Program-made: the position numbers and the translations under genes
Shown: in pieces, positions 1 through 9,904 of the stretch
Position numbering within the stretch: position 1 is the stretch's first letter
How the letters are laid out: every line of letters starts with the position of its first letter
The notes under the pieces: model-generated
Databases searched by the model: none
Told to the model about the DNA's origin: nothing
What the model saw: the letters and a program-made list of their open reading frames with translations, nothing else
NCBI GenBank assembly: GCA_028583405.1
Contig: CM053251.1
Coordinates: forward strand, 15,224,744 to 15,288,743
Length of the DNA stretch: 64,000 nucleotides
From: Pogonophryne albipinna
Taxonomy: Eukaryota > Chordata > Actinopteri > Perciformes > Artedidraconidae
Reading direction: 5' to 3'

Positions 1-256
1 CCCCCCCCCCCCCGCTACCACCACCCCCCCAAGTATATTTCAGATCTGTGGGAAACACTGGCAGTTAATGGACCAGCACCAGAGGCGTTCCCATACACAC
101 AGGCGTTGGAGCTGTTCTTCATGAAATCCCAGACGGATGAAGTGCTCTGACAAACAGTGCCATCTTTGCGCAAAATGATTATACAGGAATGAAAAGTCAA
201 TAAATAAACATGTTTAGAGCACGGCTTTGTCAGTCATGTGATCACAACAACTCGGG

Positions 257-446
257 ATGACGGAGAACAGTGGGGCTCGCCGCTCGGGTAAGTAGTCAGT
301 TTGTGCTCTTTATTTTACAAGCAGTGAGGGCTCGACAGCATTTGTATCTTACATTAGCTAGCTAAATGAGTGAAGTAGCCTTGTGCCTTGCTGTTAGCAA
401 GCTCCGTAGTTATCATTAATTGAAATGAATCACAACGTTACCGTGT

Positions 447-477
<31 letters not shown>

Positions 478-1690
478 GGGGGGGGTTTGACGGTTTGCAA
501 AGTAACGTTACGATCACTTCGGTTAGATAAGTCAAGTAGACCATGCTACACTATGTGAAATACTGCCCTGCATTTAAACATGTTAATGTTACTTTAGTAA
601 AAGTATGCTAGTATAATTAGGAAAGTGTTGTTAAAGTATTTAAAGTAGACACAAGTTATACTATTATATTATATCATTTGTTTTATTGTTATTACCGATG
701 CAAGAGTTGACTTAACTGTTGTAGTTGGAGCTCATTTTGAACAATGAGCTAACTAATGATTACTTTCATAATGGTTTAATGTGCTGACTATTTTCTACAT
801 TAATAGATCAAGGTCTGGTTTGTTCAAACTCTCAAAACAGTAGGACATGCTGAGAGTCCGAAGTGACACCTTTACAATGTTAAAGCTGTTAGATAAATGT
901 AGTGATGTAAAAACTAAAATATTCAAGTGTAGTGGAAAAGAGATAATGTTTTTTTTAAATGTTACTAAAACAAAATCTCTTATTTTGGACTGACAGTAAT
1001 GATTCAAGAAATAGTAGATAATTAAATACACACACATCAATTTGTTGTGGATGGAACACAACAAATGGTGCTCTTACCTGTGATGCCTCCTCCAAACATT
1101 ATAATCAGACTGTATCATTCAAACTATAAGTAACAGTTCTAGCTACTTGACTTTAGACAAACAATTCAAAAGACAAAATCAACACAATTTATTGAAAGAC
1201 CAATCTTTATTTTACGGTGCCTCTCCTTTTGTTTGTATTATTAAACCCTGTCTATATAAAAAACTGAGCAACTCAACAGTTAACTTTATATTTCTTATTG
1301 TCCAAAGCATCTATTACACTATTTTGTTCCCCTCTCATATTCACAGGATGGCCGATTAGAGACTTTGGGGAAAACCTCAGCTTTATGAACGTCCTGTCTG
1401 TTGCTTTGGCCAGAGAGGGCTGAGGGTCTTTCCCTGCGAGGAGGACCAGGCCTGAGGGAGGAGGACCTGCACCAGCTGCACCTACAGAACTTAGCCCAAG
1501 CTGGGCATAGCTGTTACCACCTGCACAGGCCTAGCCTGTCACTTTATTTGACAAAATGTGTTTACTTAATCAATTAACAGATTAACATTTAGTGTAATTT
1601 ATGTATATTATTTCGTTTTTATTTAAAAAAAATTGTGATGGTTCATGCTTGATAACTTTTAGTTCACATTTCAATAAATTGTATTTGTAT
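257..1690 (+). other. possible two-exon small transcript (lncRNA or micro-protein)
   Basis: An ATG at 257 opens ten codons that end at a strong donor, CGG|GTAAGT, with the exon ending at 287. A good acceptor, ATTCACAG, lies just before 1347, and the joined frame runs on for about 26 codons to a TGA near 1420, giving about 36 residues with no recognisable domain. An AATAAA signal at 1673-1678 is followed by a GT-rich stretch, as expected for a cleavage site. The roughly 1.06 kb intron has a GT/G-run near 455-487 and no other gene signal. The splice and poly(A) signals are seen; that they act together is inference. A non-coding RNA or chance signals fit about as well. Confidence 0.28.
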
Positions 1691-1775
1691 TTGCACTCCT
1701 TTTGTCTGTTATTCTTACTGAAAATGTTAAATTACACATTCACATCTGACTGAAGATTGGCACCATTTATTTGGG

Positions 1776-2192
1776 TATATCCAGTCTCTGATAGTGTTAC
1801 GTTATTATGAGAGTGCTCTGTTTAATTCTGAAATTGTATATATTTATATAAATATATACATAGGCTATATATATGTGTGTGTGTCCGCATCTGTAGCCTG
1901 TTATTGTCTCATTATACCGCACTGTCAATGAATTAAAAGTAAATATATAAGTCGTCATGAACACATCTGTCCATCAGACAGAGGGCTGCTGTGCCTCCTG
2001 TCATCATTAATGGACGTCTCTTTAAAATGACCGCTCAGAGGAGAGGAGTTCTCATTTCTCTAACCGCCTGCTGCTTCCCCTCCTCTCTCCTCGGTTACCC
2101 TCCTCGGCTCCTCCGCACGCATCTCCTGTGGGCGGGACTAAGTCTCGAGGACAGGAGTCGAGGAGGGGAGTTAGTGAAATGAGAAAGGGCCT
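1776..2192. repeat. partial copy of the transposon found near 23.5-24.7 kb
   Basis: About 415 bp closely match 24232-24664, including a TATATATTTATATAAATATA tract, a stretch beginning ACACATCTGTCCATCAGACA, and a pyrimidine-rich segment of CTCCTC/CTCGGT motifs. It ends with the same GAAATGAGAAAGGGCC terminus as the other copy. No matching left terminus was found here, so this is a truncated copy. Confidence 0.6.
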
Positions 2193-3168
2193 AAGTGTCT
2201 CTTAGTGAATGTCCTGTACTGCTCTTAAATCTCATAACATCAGCTTTTTACAGTCAATATGTAGTGACAAAGGGTCGCAGTTCTCACTATGTTCAATAAT
2301 ATTTGCCTTAAATACATTAAAATGTGAAAGTTGAACAAAAAAGTGATGTTGCTTGGTAAAATGTAAATGTAACCTTTTGCTAAGAAAGTACACTCAACAT
2401 CACTGATGTGTAGGTGATCTAGTATTTAGTCATGTTTAATGGCATGTATATCAGTGTATTAGAGTCATTACTTTATGCATTCTTTGTAAAGTATGAAAAA
2501 GGTGTACCTTGGAATCCGTGCTGAAGTTCTCTGCTGTTAGGAGTCCAGATCTGTCTCTCCTCCTCTGGTCCAGCCTGTCTGGATCACCTTAAGGACACTT
2601 TGAACAAACAGATGTAAAGTTACATGCATGGGTTACAGACTTCTTTACATGCAAACAACTTTTTATCTTCTTTTAAAAACAGGTCATAATCTTATTGTTA
2701 TACTTAAGAAATTGCTGGATATCACAGTCCTTATACTGTATCAGTTTGATTGAGTATTATTGTGTAGGTCCTTTTTATTTTACTGTTACTTTGGATGAGG
2801 TTTTCATGAGTCAGTCAAATTAATTTGTTTTCATATGCCATATTCATATGTATCACACACGTAAGGGTAAGACACAAACCTATTTAACAAATGCAATGCA
2901 ATGGATAAGCTTCATTTTGACTGAAGTCACAGATAACGTCATACTGTATCTAATATTTAAACAAATCATTTCCTTGTCACTAGAGCATTGACTACGCTAT
3001 TCATCGTCCTGAAATGCAGGCATTAAGTTACATGTTCCATTCTACAGCCACAATAAGGTTGTTTCTCAAGTGTGAGGATAATACAATTAAAAGAGGCATT
3101 GGTAATAATATTTAAAACAACAATGTTTGGGTCATTCGTCGGATAGGCGGTTAGCTGCAATAAATAAC
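2193..3168. other. no gene seen
   Basis: AT-rich DNA without a convincing open frame, splice pair or repeat that I can name. It ends where the DIRS-like element begins. Confidence 0.5.
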
Positions 3169-3410
3169 TATAGGTTACTTACGTAACCCCAGTTCTCAGA
3201 GTAACATGAAGTGAGATGTCTCACTATGGGATGCGTCTCAACGCGTATGCAAACAGAAGCATCAATCTCATTACGCCAATCCTGATTGGCTGGTGATCTT
3301 GACGTCAACGTCAGGGAATCCACCCACCCTTTAAGTAGCTTGCGCTACGACGCAGCGTCATTCAAAATAAGCACCTCTTCTCGCTTCGCCTTAGCAAGAA
3401 GGGCCGTCTG
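3169..3410 (-). repeat. DIRS 3' inverted terminal repeat
   Basis: Pairs with the right-hand terminus at about 9080-9275. The outermost 57 bp, starting TATAGGTTACTTACGTAA, are repeated in inverse orientation at 3411-3467. Confidence 0.85.
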
Positions 3411-3515
3411 GTGAGACATCTCACTTCATGTTACTCTGAGAACTGGGGTTACGTAAGTAACCTATAGTTCTCATTCATAACACTCCGTTCGATGTCTCAC
3501 TATGGGATATTGAAA
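3411..3515. repeat. DIRS internal complementary region
   Basis: It is made of the complement of the 3' outer end (3411-3467) directly joined to the complement of the 5' outer end (3468-3515, compare 9228-9275). In the DIRS model this region templates the joining of the two cDNA ends into a circle before recombinase-mediated insertion. Confidence 0.85.
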
Positions 3516-3568
3516 CTCCCGTATTGCTAGACATGCTTATCTCGAAAATCACCAAAAACAACCAGAAC

Positions 3569-4780
3569 TTAACAGGTAGAACTCTGTCTCAACACGGGAC
3601 CCAGCACTGCGCGGGCCACACTTGGAGCAGAGACATCTAGCCTGTAAAAGCGGACAAAAGTGAGCGGCGAGGACCAGCTCGCTGCTGCACAAATGTCTTG
3701 GATGGAAACACCCTTGAACAAAGCCCAGGATGTAGCCAGTCCACGAGTAGAATGAGCACGCAGGCCCGTTGGTGCCTGCAAACCCTGACTCGTATAAGCC
3801 AGAGCAATAGCTTCCACAATCCAGTGGGAGAGCCGTTGCCTGGTAACGGGCTTGCCCTTCTGAGGGTTAGCCCAGGATACAAAGAGTTGGTCATTACAAC
3901 GAAACTCTTTTGACCTGTCCATATAGATGCGTAAAGCACGAACTGGACACAGCAAATTCGGCCGCTGTTCCTCAGAGGAACACAGCGGCGGAGGAAATGC
4001 CACAATGTCAATAGGGGTACATGAGCCAACCACCTTAGGTATAAAGGCAGGGTTGGGCTTCAGCAACACTCTCGTCTGCCCCGGGGCAAACTGAGTGCAT
4101 GAAGGATGTACAGAGAGCGCATGAATGTCACTGACTCGCTTGGCAGATGCCAGAGCCAGTAACAGCACTGTCTTCAGTGACAGGTGTTTCATGTCAGCTT
4201 CTTCCAGGGGTTCAAATGGAGGTCGAGTGAGCCCATCTAACACCACTGCCAAGTCCCATAAGGGCACCAGTGACCTGGAAACAGGGAGGAGCCTGCGAGC
4301 CCCTTTCATAAAACGGCAGACCAAAGGATGTTGGCTAGCCGTCTTTCCCTCAAAGTCCACATGGCATGCAGCAATAGCAGCCAGGTACACTTTGATCGTA
4401 GAGAAAGCTCTGTGTTTATCAATTAAGTCCTGTAGAAATGATAAAATCATCCTGACAGGACATTGAAAAGAGATGTGTCCTTTTTGAAGGCACCACTCCT
4501 CAAACACCCTCCACTTACAGTCATAGAGAGACCTGGTGGAGGAAGCTCTTGCACTCTGAATAGTGTTTATCACCTTCTGAGGGAGCCCCACTGTATTCAG
4601 ATTGTACCACTCACCGGCCAAGCCCATAGTGCCAAGCGCTCTGGGTGTGGGTGAAAGATCGCCCCCCCCTCCTGAGACGGTATGTCCCTGCGTAGTGGGA
4701 GCTGCCACGGCTGCCCGCACAGTAGCTGATATATCTCTGCCAGCCAGTACATTGCAGGCCAGTGCGGAGCTATCAGGATA
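3569..4780 (-). CDS. DIRS tyrosine recombinase (integrase)
   Basis: This is the C-terminal part of a 699-codon open frame (3569-5668) whose upstream half overlaps pol in another frame; the recombinase homology starts around residue 340. An N-terminal SAM-like core-binding part, with SILSFLQ-type helices near RMILSFLQDL, precedes the catalytic domain. Catalytic residues can be seen: Arg in SAKRVSDIHAL, His-x-x-Arg in HSTRG, and Tyr in FVRFYRLD near the end. Family knowledge: such recombinases insert a double-stranded circular DIRS intermediate without target duplication. The frame is intact to a TGA/TAA-type stop just inside the internal complementary region. How it is translated (overlap with pol, or spliced RNA) cannot be seen. 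Confidence 0.85.
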   Translation of the reverse strand, partial: YPDSSALACNVLAGRDISATVRAAVAAPTTQGHTVSGGGGDLSPTPRALGTMGLAGEWYNLNTVGLPQKVINTIQSARASSTRSLYDCKWRVFEEWCLQKGHISFQCPVRMILSFLQDLIDKHRAFSTIKVYLAAIAACHVDFEGKTASQHPLVCRFMKGARRLLPVSRSLVPLWDLAVVLDGLTRPPFEPLEEADMKHLSLKTVLLLALASAKRVSDIHALSVHPSCTQFAPGQTRVLLKPNPAFIPKVVGSCTPIDIVAFPPPLCSSEEQRPNLLCPVRALRIYMDRSKEFRCNDQLFVSWANPQKGKPVTRQRLSHWIVEAIALAYTSQGLQAPTGLRAHSTRGLATSWALFKGVSIQDICAAASWSSPLTFVRFYRLDVSAPSVARAVLGPVLRQSSTC

Positions 4781-6480
4781 AGTGTGTGGCGTTGTTCTCT
4801 CACTCTGGCCAGAGTTGAAGGTATCAGAGCCAGGGGTGGGAACGCGTACAGAAGGACCGGAGGCCAAACGTGCGCGAGCGCGTCCACGCCTAACGGTGCG
4901 TTTAAATCGCGCATTGAAAAGAACAGCTAACATTGAGCATTTTCTTTTGATGCGAACAGATCTACCGCGGCTCGGCCGTAACGCACCCACAGCTGACTCA
5001 CAATCATTGGATGTAGAGTCCAGTCTGCATATAGTGGTGCACCTCTGGACAGCAGATCTGCTCCGAGGTTCATCACTCCTGGTACGTGCGTCGCTCTCAG
5101 AGAGAGGAGACGTCCGCAGCTCCATAAGATCAGTTTGCGTGCCAGCATGTGTAACTGGAGAGAACGCAAACCCCCTTGGCGGTTTATATACGATATTGTG
5201 GTCGTGTTGTCTGTCCTCACGAGGACATGATGTCCTCTGAGAAAAGGCAGAAAGCGTTTCAGGGTGAGAAACACCGCTAAAAGCTCCAGATAATTTATGT
5301 GTGACCGCTGGAGGTCTCTGCTCCAGAGACCCCTCACAGGTCGACCTTCGTATATACCCCCCCAGCCCGTCAGACATGAGTCTGTGGTGACCACCTTCCG
5401 CGATAGGACAGCACCCATAGGCACGCCCCGTACTAGAAAAGTTGGGTGTAGCCAGTGGCGCAGAGCCATTACGCATTTCATAGTGACCATCACTCTCCGC
5501 GCGCCATGACGCGCGGGGTCCAATCTGAGGGCAGCTACCCAGCGCTGAAACTCCCTCATGTGTAAGCGTCCCAGTCGTACCACCAGAATGGCTGACGCCA
5601 TGAGCCCCTGTAACCGCAGACATGATCTGAAGAGAACATATTTGCGTGGCTGGAAATGAGCGAGGCAAGCCCTGAAGGCTTTCACTCTATCTGCTGACAA
5701 GCGGGCTGTAAAGGGCACCGAATTCAGGCGTAGGCCCAGGAAGAGTACAGTCTGGGCTGGGGACAACATGCTCTTTTCTGTGTTTATTACGAAACCCAGG
5801 TCGAGCAGGTGTTTTACGAGGACATTCGTCTGCGTAATAGCCTCTTGCTCCGACTGTGCGAGAAGGAGCCAATCGTCCAGATAAGTTGCCAGGCGAATAC
5901 CCTGTTGTCTTAACGGGGCTATCGCGGCTTCCGTACACCGTACAAACACTCGCGGGCTGAGCGACAGACCGAAGGGAAGTACTCTGTACTCGTAACAGAC
6001 ACCCTGAAAGGCGAACCTCAGATATTTCCAGTGTGGGTAATATACTGGGATGTGGAAATACGCATCTTTCAGGTCGACTGATGTGAACCAGTCGTTTTGA
6101 CGCACGAGACGCAACAGAGATGTGTGAGTGAGCATTCTGAATTTGTATCTTTTGAGATATTTGTTCAGAGCTCTCAAATCTAGTATAGGCCGAATTCCGT
6201 TCCCTCCCTGTTTGGGAACGAGGAAATACTTGGAATAAAAGCCGCCCTGACTCTGTTCGGCGAGTATTATCGATATAGCCTTCTTTTCTAGTAGCGAGAA
6301 AATCTCTTGCTCTAGAATATGGGCCGACTCTCCCCGGGCCTGTGAATACAGAATGCCCGAGAAGTGAGGGGGGGTGACAGCGAATTGGAGCCTGTAGCCC
6401 CGTGTTACTGTCTTGAAAACCCAAGCAGAATCTGTGAGCATCCTCCACCTTTCGCTTCTCAAAGCGAGCGGAGATGTCAC
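4597..6480 (-). pseudogene. DIRS pol: reverse transcriptase / RNase H, one in-frame TAG
   Basis: The open frame 4927-6480 (517 codons) starts with an RT fingers region (TRGYRLQFAV, GIRPILDLRALN), then SVDLKDAYFHIP, LPFGLSLSPRVF and the catalytic YLDD box. The RNase H domain follows: TDSCLTGWGG, LELLAVFLTL, RTDNTTTISYINRQGG and GADLLSRG. The frame stops at TAG (4927-4929) immediately after DLFASKENAQC. The same frame continues for another 105 codons (4597-4914), with the conserved DIRS C-terminal segment containing GVDALAH, LLYAFPP and LWAWP. The second DIRS copy in this window reads through at the same place, so the TAG is probably a nonsense mutation, although programmed readthrough cannot be excluded. 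Confidence 0.85.
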
Positions 6481-7015
6481 AGCCCTGTAGTCTGCCCTCA
6501 GTGTCTCTATTTGTTGTGTTATGGGGCCCTCTAGTGTCTGAACACGGTGGTACCCCAGGTCAACAACCCCCGGCCGACACTGCGCATGCGCGTGGCGGTG
6601 GTGCCTTCACAATCCCGTCTATTGTCCGCCTTTTGAGAGAGGCCGTAGCCGCTCTCAAAAGAGGGGCAGACGACATACTGTTTATTGGTTTTATTGTTTT
6701 TCTTTTCATTTTTATTGACTGCGCCCTTGGCTTCAAGCCTGGAAACGACAGTGGAAAATGATTTATTTTGAAACAACAATGATGACATGTGTTTGTGTGA
6801 CTTAAACAGGCAGCGGAACTTGCTGTCTTTGATGTTAAGTCCATTTCCCTGAAGGCGCGAACTTGAGGATGACGTCTTGGCATCACTCGAGGCGGCGGGA
6901 AGATGGGGGCATGGTGGCACCCCGAAAACACATGAGCATCCAACACTGGAACGTGCTCTGGAGCTGGGGAACAGGGAACTTCCAGCTCCTTCATCGAGGA
7001 GAAGAGAGGAGGCTG
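6481..7015 (-). other. DIRS gag-pol spacer
   Basis: About 535 bp separate the gag-like frame from pol. The open frames crossing it are compositionally unlike either gene and show no domain. It may hold pol initiation or splice signals that I cannot identify. Confidence 0.4.
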
Positions 7016-8620
7016 TCAGGCCGCCCGCTTCTTCTTCCTCGCCTGGTGGCTGAAAACCTGGGTCGGCTGCGCTTGAGCGGCAGCTGCCGGGACCGGAGCT
7101 TTTCTTGGCCAGCTCCCTCTTGCCTCGTGTCTGGGCTGCTTCGGTATTTTGAACCGGACAGGACGTGAGACAGCTTGGGTGAAGGCCTGCCGCGGGACCA
7201 TTGGAGGTGGCGGCTGGACCCTTCGGGGGAGACAGAGCTGGAGAGCCTCGTCTCCCTTCCTTTTCGACTCGCACCTCAGCTGCATTGAAGCTAGAGCGGA
7301 GCCAAATATGCCCTCGGGAACAATAGGCATGTCCAGAACATCCTCTTTTTCCCGGTCTGGAAGGTTGGTCAGGTTGAGCCACCTGGCTCTCTCCTGTACC
7401 ACCATCATTCCCAGCGCTTTGCCTGTGGCTTGGACTGCGCAGCGCTGCACACGGAGGCAAATGTCCGTGATCGCTGCGATCTCGTCCCACACGGCAGGCT
7501 CAGGTCTGCTCGACATGTCCTCGCAAAGCTCCGCCTGGTAGGCGGTCAGCAGCGAGGAGACATTGAGAGCCCTGGCGGACAAAGCTGCGGCTTTATAGAC
7601 CCGTTCGGTCATCGCTGACTGGAACCGGTCTGCCTTTGCCGGTAGCATGGGGTTCCTGCTTGGTGTCGAAGCCAGCCTCGGTTGGAGGTGGGCTGCCATC
7701 AGCGGTTCCATGGGCGGCATGCGGAGCAGGCCGAGCCTCTCCATACCGTCACAGTCCAGGGAGGAGGCACCCTGGATTGGGGCCTTGTTGCTGAAGGGAC
7801 GGTCTCTCCACGAGACCGACACCTCGTCCAGCATCTCCGGAAAGACTGGAAGGAGCTGCCTCTTCGTCCTCGCTGCTTGGGGCAAGTTCTTCCCCTCGTA
7901 GCGAGATCTGGAGGTCTCCTTGGCCACTTCAGGCCATGGGATGTCCAGCCTGGACGCAGCGCGTTGACACACGGCCTGCAAGTCCATGCTTAGGACGGGC
8001 GAAGCTGGTGTGCTCTCGCCCGGGTGAGCGGACATCGCTCCCGGCTTTGCAGCCTGAGCCGATGAAACGAAGATGTCATCCCCATCCGAGTCAGACAGGA
8101 GGAACTCAGAGGCATCCTCGTCGTCCTCCACATAGTCCAACTCCAGGACATCCTCCGCGGGTGGAACCATGGTGAGGTCCAATTGGGAGCCCCAGCTTGA
8201 CACAGCGCGGGGCTCCGCTCTCACGGCTCTTGCCGCCACCGGGTCCCAGCCTGAAACGGCGTGGGGCTCCGGTTCAGCGGCTGTCGCCGTTGTTGAGCCC
8301 CAGTCTGACACAGCGCGGGGCTCAATCTCTGCGGCGGACGCCACCATGTCTTGATTGCCGGACGGCGAATCAGCGGACATGAGGGGGTCCTGTCCCGACA
8401 AGCTAGCTTGGCGTGCTAACCGTCGGCGGAGGCTCTTCATGGTGAAGCGGGTACAATGCCCGCACGAGCCGGGGTTATCGATAGCCTCCCGGGCGTGTTC
8501 CAGCCCGAGGCAGGACGAGCAGACCTGGTGTGAGTCTGTGCCTGAAATCTTAAACCCGCAGCCGCATAGCCGAGCCTCCGAGTCCCTGACTCCTCTGGTG
8601 TGAGGGAGAGAAGGGTCCAT
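7016..8620 (-). CDS. DIRS gag-like protein
   Basis: A 534-codon frame. The N-terminus (about residues 18-60) has a cysteine cluster: CGCGF, then CSSCLGLEHA, then CGHC-TRF. The equivalent frame of the second DIRS copy has the same spacing (CLSC, CESCLGLKHA, CSLC). An acidic middle part (ELDYVEDDEDASEFLLSDSD) follows, and the C-terminal half ends in a basic tail (QARKKKRAA). This layout is usual for the first frame of vertebrate DIRS elements, where the protein is presumed to bind RNA or form particles. It is the 5'-most gene of the element and lies downstream of the 192 bp leader duplication. The reading frame is undamaged. Confidence 0.75.
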   Translation of the reverse strand: MDPSLPHTRGVRDSEARLCGCGFKISGTDSHQVCSSCLGLEHAREAIDNPGSCGHCTRFTMKSLRRRLARQASLSGQDPLMSADSPSGNQDMVASAAEIEPRAVSDWGSTTATAAEPEPHAVSGWDPVAARAVRAEPRAVSSWGSQLDLTMVPPAEDVLELDYVEDDEDASEFLLSDSDGDDIFVSSAQAAKPGAMSAHPGESTPASPVLSMDLQAVCQRAASRLDIPWPEVAKETSRSRYEGKNLPQAARTKRQLLPVFPEMLDEVSVSWRDRPFSNKAPIQGASSLDCDGMERLGLLRMPPMEPLMAAHLQPRLASTPSRNPMLPAKADRFQSAMTERVYKAAALSARALNVSSLLTAYQAELCEDMSSRPEPAVWDEIAAITDICLRVQRCAVQATGKALGMMVVQERARWLNLTNLPDREKEDVLDMPIVPEGIFGSALASMQLRCESKRKGDEALQLCLPRRVQPPPPMVPRQAFTQAVSRPVRFKIPKQPRHEARGSWPRKAPVPAAAAQAQPTQVFSHQARKKKRAA

Positions 8621-8965
8621 CTTCGATCGCCGGGGTGTCGGCGTGGAGTGGACACGCTAATAACAGGTACGTTACTCAGAAAAAAATCCAACCTTGCCGT
8701 TAGTCCGAAAGGAAAAAAGGCGACGGTGTAGATTTTATTCTTTAAAGAATATTAACTGGTGTGTTAATACCTTTTTTTTTATCTCTGTCTCCTCTGGTGC
8801 GAGAGAGAAAAGAGAACGTCCTCTTTACCGTGGTGTCGGTGTGGAGGGAAGAACAAACTAGCAACAGGTATGTTACGAGCTTGAAGAAAAAATCAAACCT
8901 TACCGTTATTTCGACAGAAAGAACGGCGAGGCAGATCACAATATTAACTGGTGTGTTAATATTGC
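8590..8965 (-). repeat. imperfect 192 bp tandem duplication in the DIRS leader
   Basis: Two similar blocks, about 8590-8770 and 8782-8962, both end with AATATTAACTGGTGTGTTAATA, spaced 192 bp apart. Each also carries CTCCTCTGGTG and a GTGTCGG(C/T)GTGGAG motif. Confidence 0.6.
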
Positions 8966-9079
8966 TCAGTCTTCTTGCAAAGCAAAAAAGTAACCGGCTA
9001 ACGCCCGTCGACCGAATGTTAACTTGGGTTCAGTCTGTGGACCGTTAAGCTAGCCCGGTTACTGATAAGTCGAGATGTG

Positions 9080-9275
9080 CTCTGAAGCGAGAAGAGGTGT
9101 TTGAATGACGCTGCTTCGTAGCGCAAGCTACTTAAAGGGTGGGTGGATTCCCTGACGTTGACGTCAAGATCACCAGCCAATCAGGATTGGCGTAATGAGA
9201 TTGATGCTTCTGTTTGCATACGCGTTGAGGCGCATCCCATAGTGAGACATCGAACGGAGTGTTATGAATGAGAAC
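9080..9275 (-). repeat. DIRS 5' inverted terminal repeat
   Basis: Reverse complement of the left terminus from the GGGATGCG block to the CACCTCTTCTCGCTTC block. The promoter is expected here, but no specific signal is claimed. Confidence 0.8.
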
Positions 9276-9904
9276 TCCAGTTCAACAAACCATATTACAA
9301 TATCTAAGGGAGCGTTATTTCTGGACCATCTTGAAATAGAGAACCGCAGTGACGCGTCCTAAAACCCGGAAGTAAGTTAGCATTTTTAGCACTTCCGGTT
9401 CCTTCGTCAAAAAAGCAATGCATTTTCTCCATAGGGTTTTGGAAAATAGCTCGAAATAAGGTCTGTGGTTGACACAAATTTAAGAGATAAATCACGTTTT
9501 GTTCTACGACATTAAATACATCAGCAGTGACCCCACTGGTGATTTTTGAAGAGTTTACGTGTCTGAAAAACAATGGTTGTTACCGAGTGGCTGAATAGGA
9601 CTACAAAAATTGTCGAGGCCGTTGTACGTCATTACGCCGAACACGTAAACACTCCAGCTAAGTTTGTTTTCCTCGTGTTCTGCTTGAAAGCAAGTACCTG
9701 CCTATCTCTAGTGTCTGTAGTATCTCTAGTATCTGTATATCTATATATCTGACCATTAGAATCTGTATTTTTTTTTTAACACCGTAGTTTTACAAATTAT
9801 ACAATAATTAATTACCAGTGTTTTCCAAGTTTACTCGGCAGTTTGTTTCGTTAGCTAACGTTAGCTAAAGCTAGCTAAAGCTAGCGCTACTAGTTAGCTA
9901 CGCA

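Larger units (their letters stand above)
3169..9275 (-). mobile_element. DIRS-like tyrosine-recombinase retrotransposon, structurally complete
   Basis: A 6.1 kb element read on the minus strand, in the order gag-like, RT/RNase H, tyrosine recombinase. The two ends are inverted copies of each other over about 200 bp (3200-3400 against 9080-9250 reversed, sharing for example AACGCGTATGCAAACAGAAG). Inside the left end, 3411-3467 is the exact reverse complement of the outer end 3169-3226, and 3468-3515 is the complement of the first bases of the right-hand terminus. That internal complementary region spans both element ends, which is the hallmark of DIRS elements and of their circular intermediate. 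There is no target duplication; both junctions share AAC|T. The ends look intact, while pol has a stop codon. Confidence 0.9.

Noticed and set aside
4782..5240. Plus-strand frames across both DIRS elements
   Set aside because: They are antisense shadows of the pol, gag and recombinase frames.
6531..7490. 319-codon minus-strand frame overlapping the DIRS gag
   Set aside because: It shares no features with DIRS proteins and is explained by GC-rich composition in the gag +1 frame.
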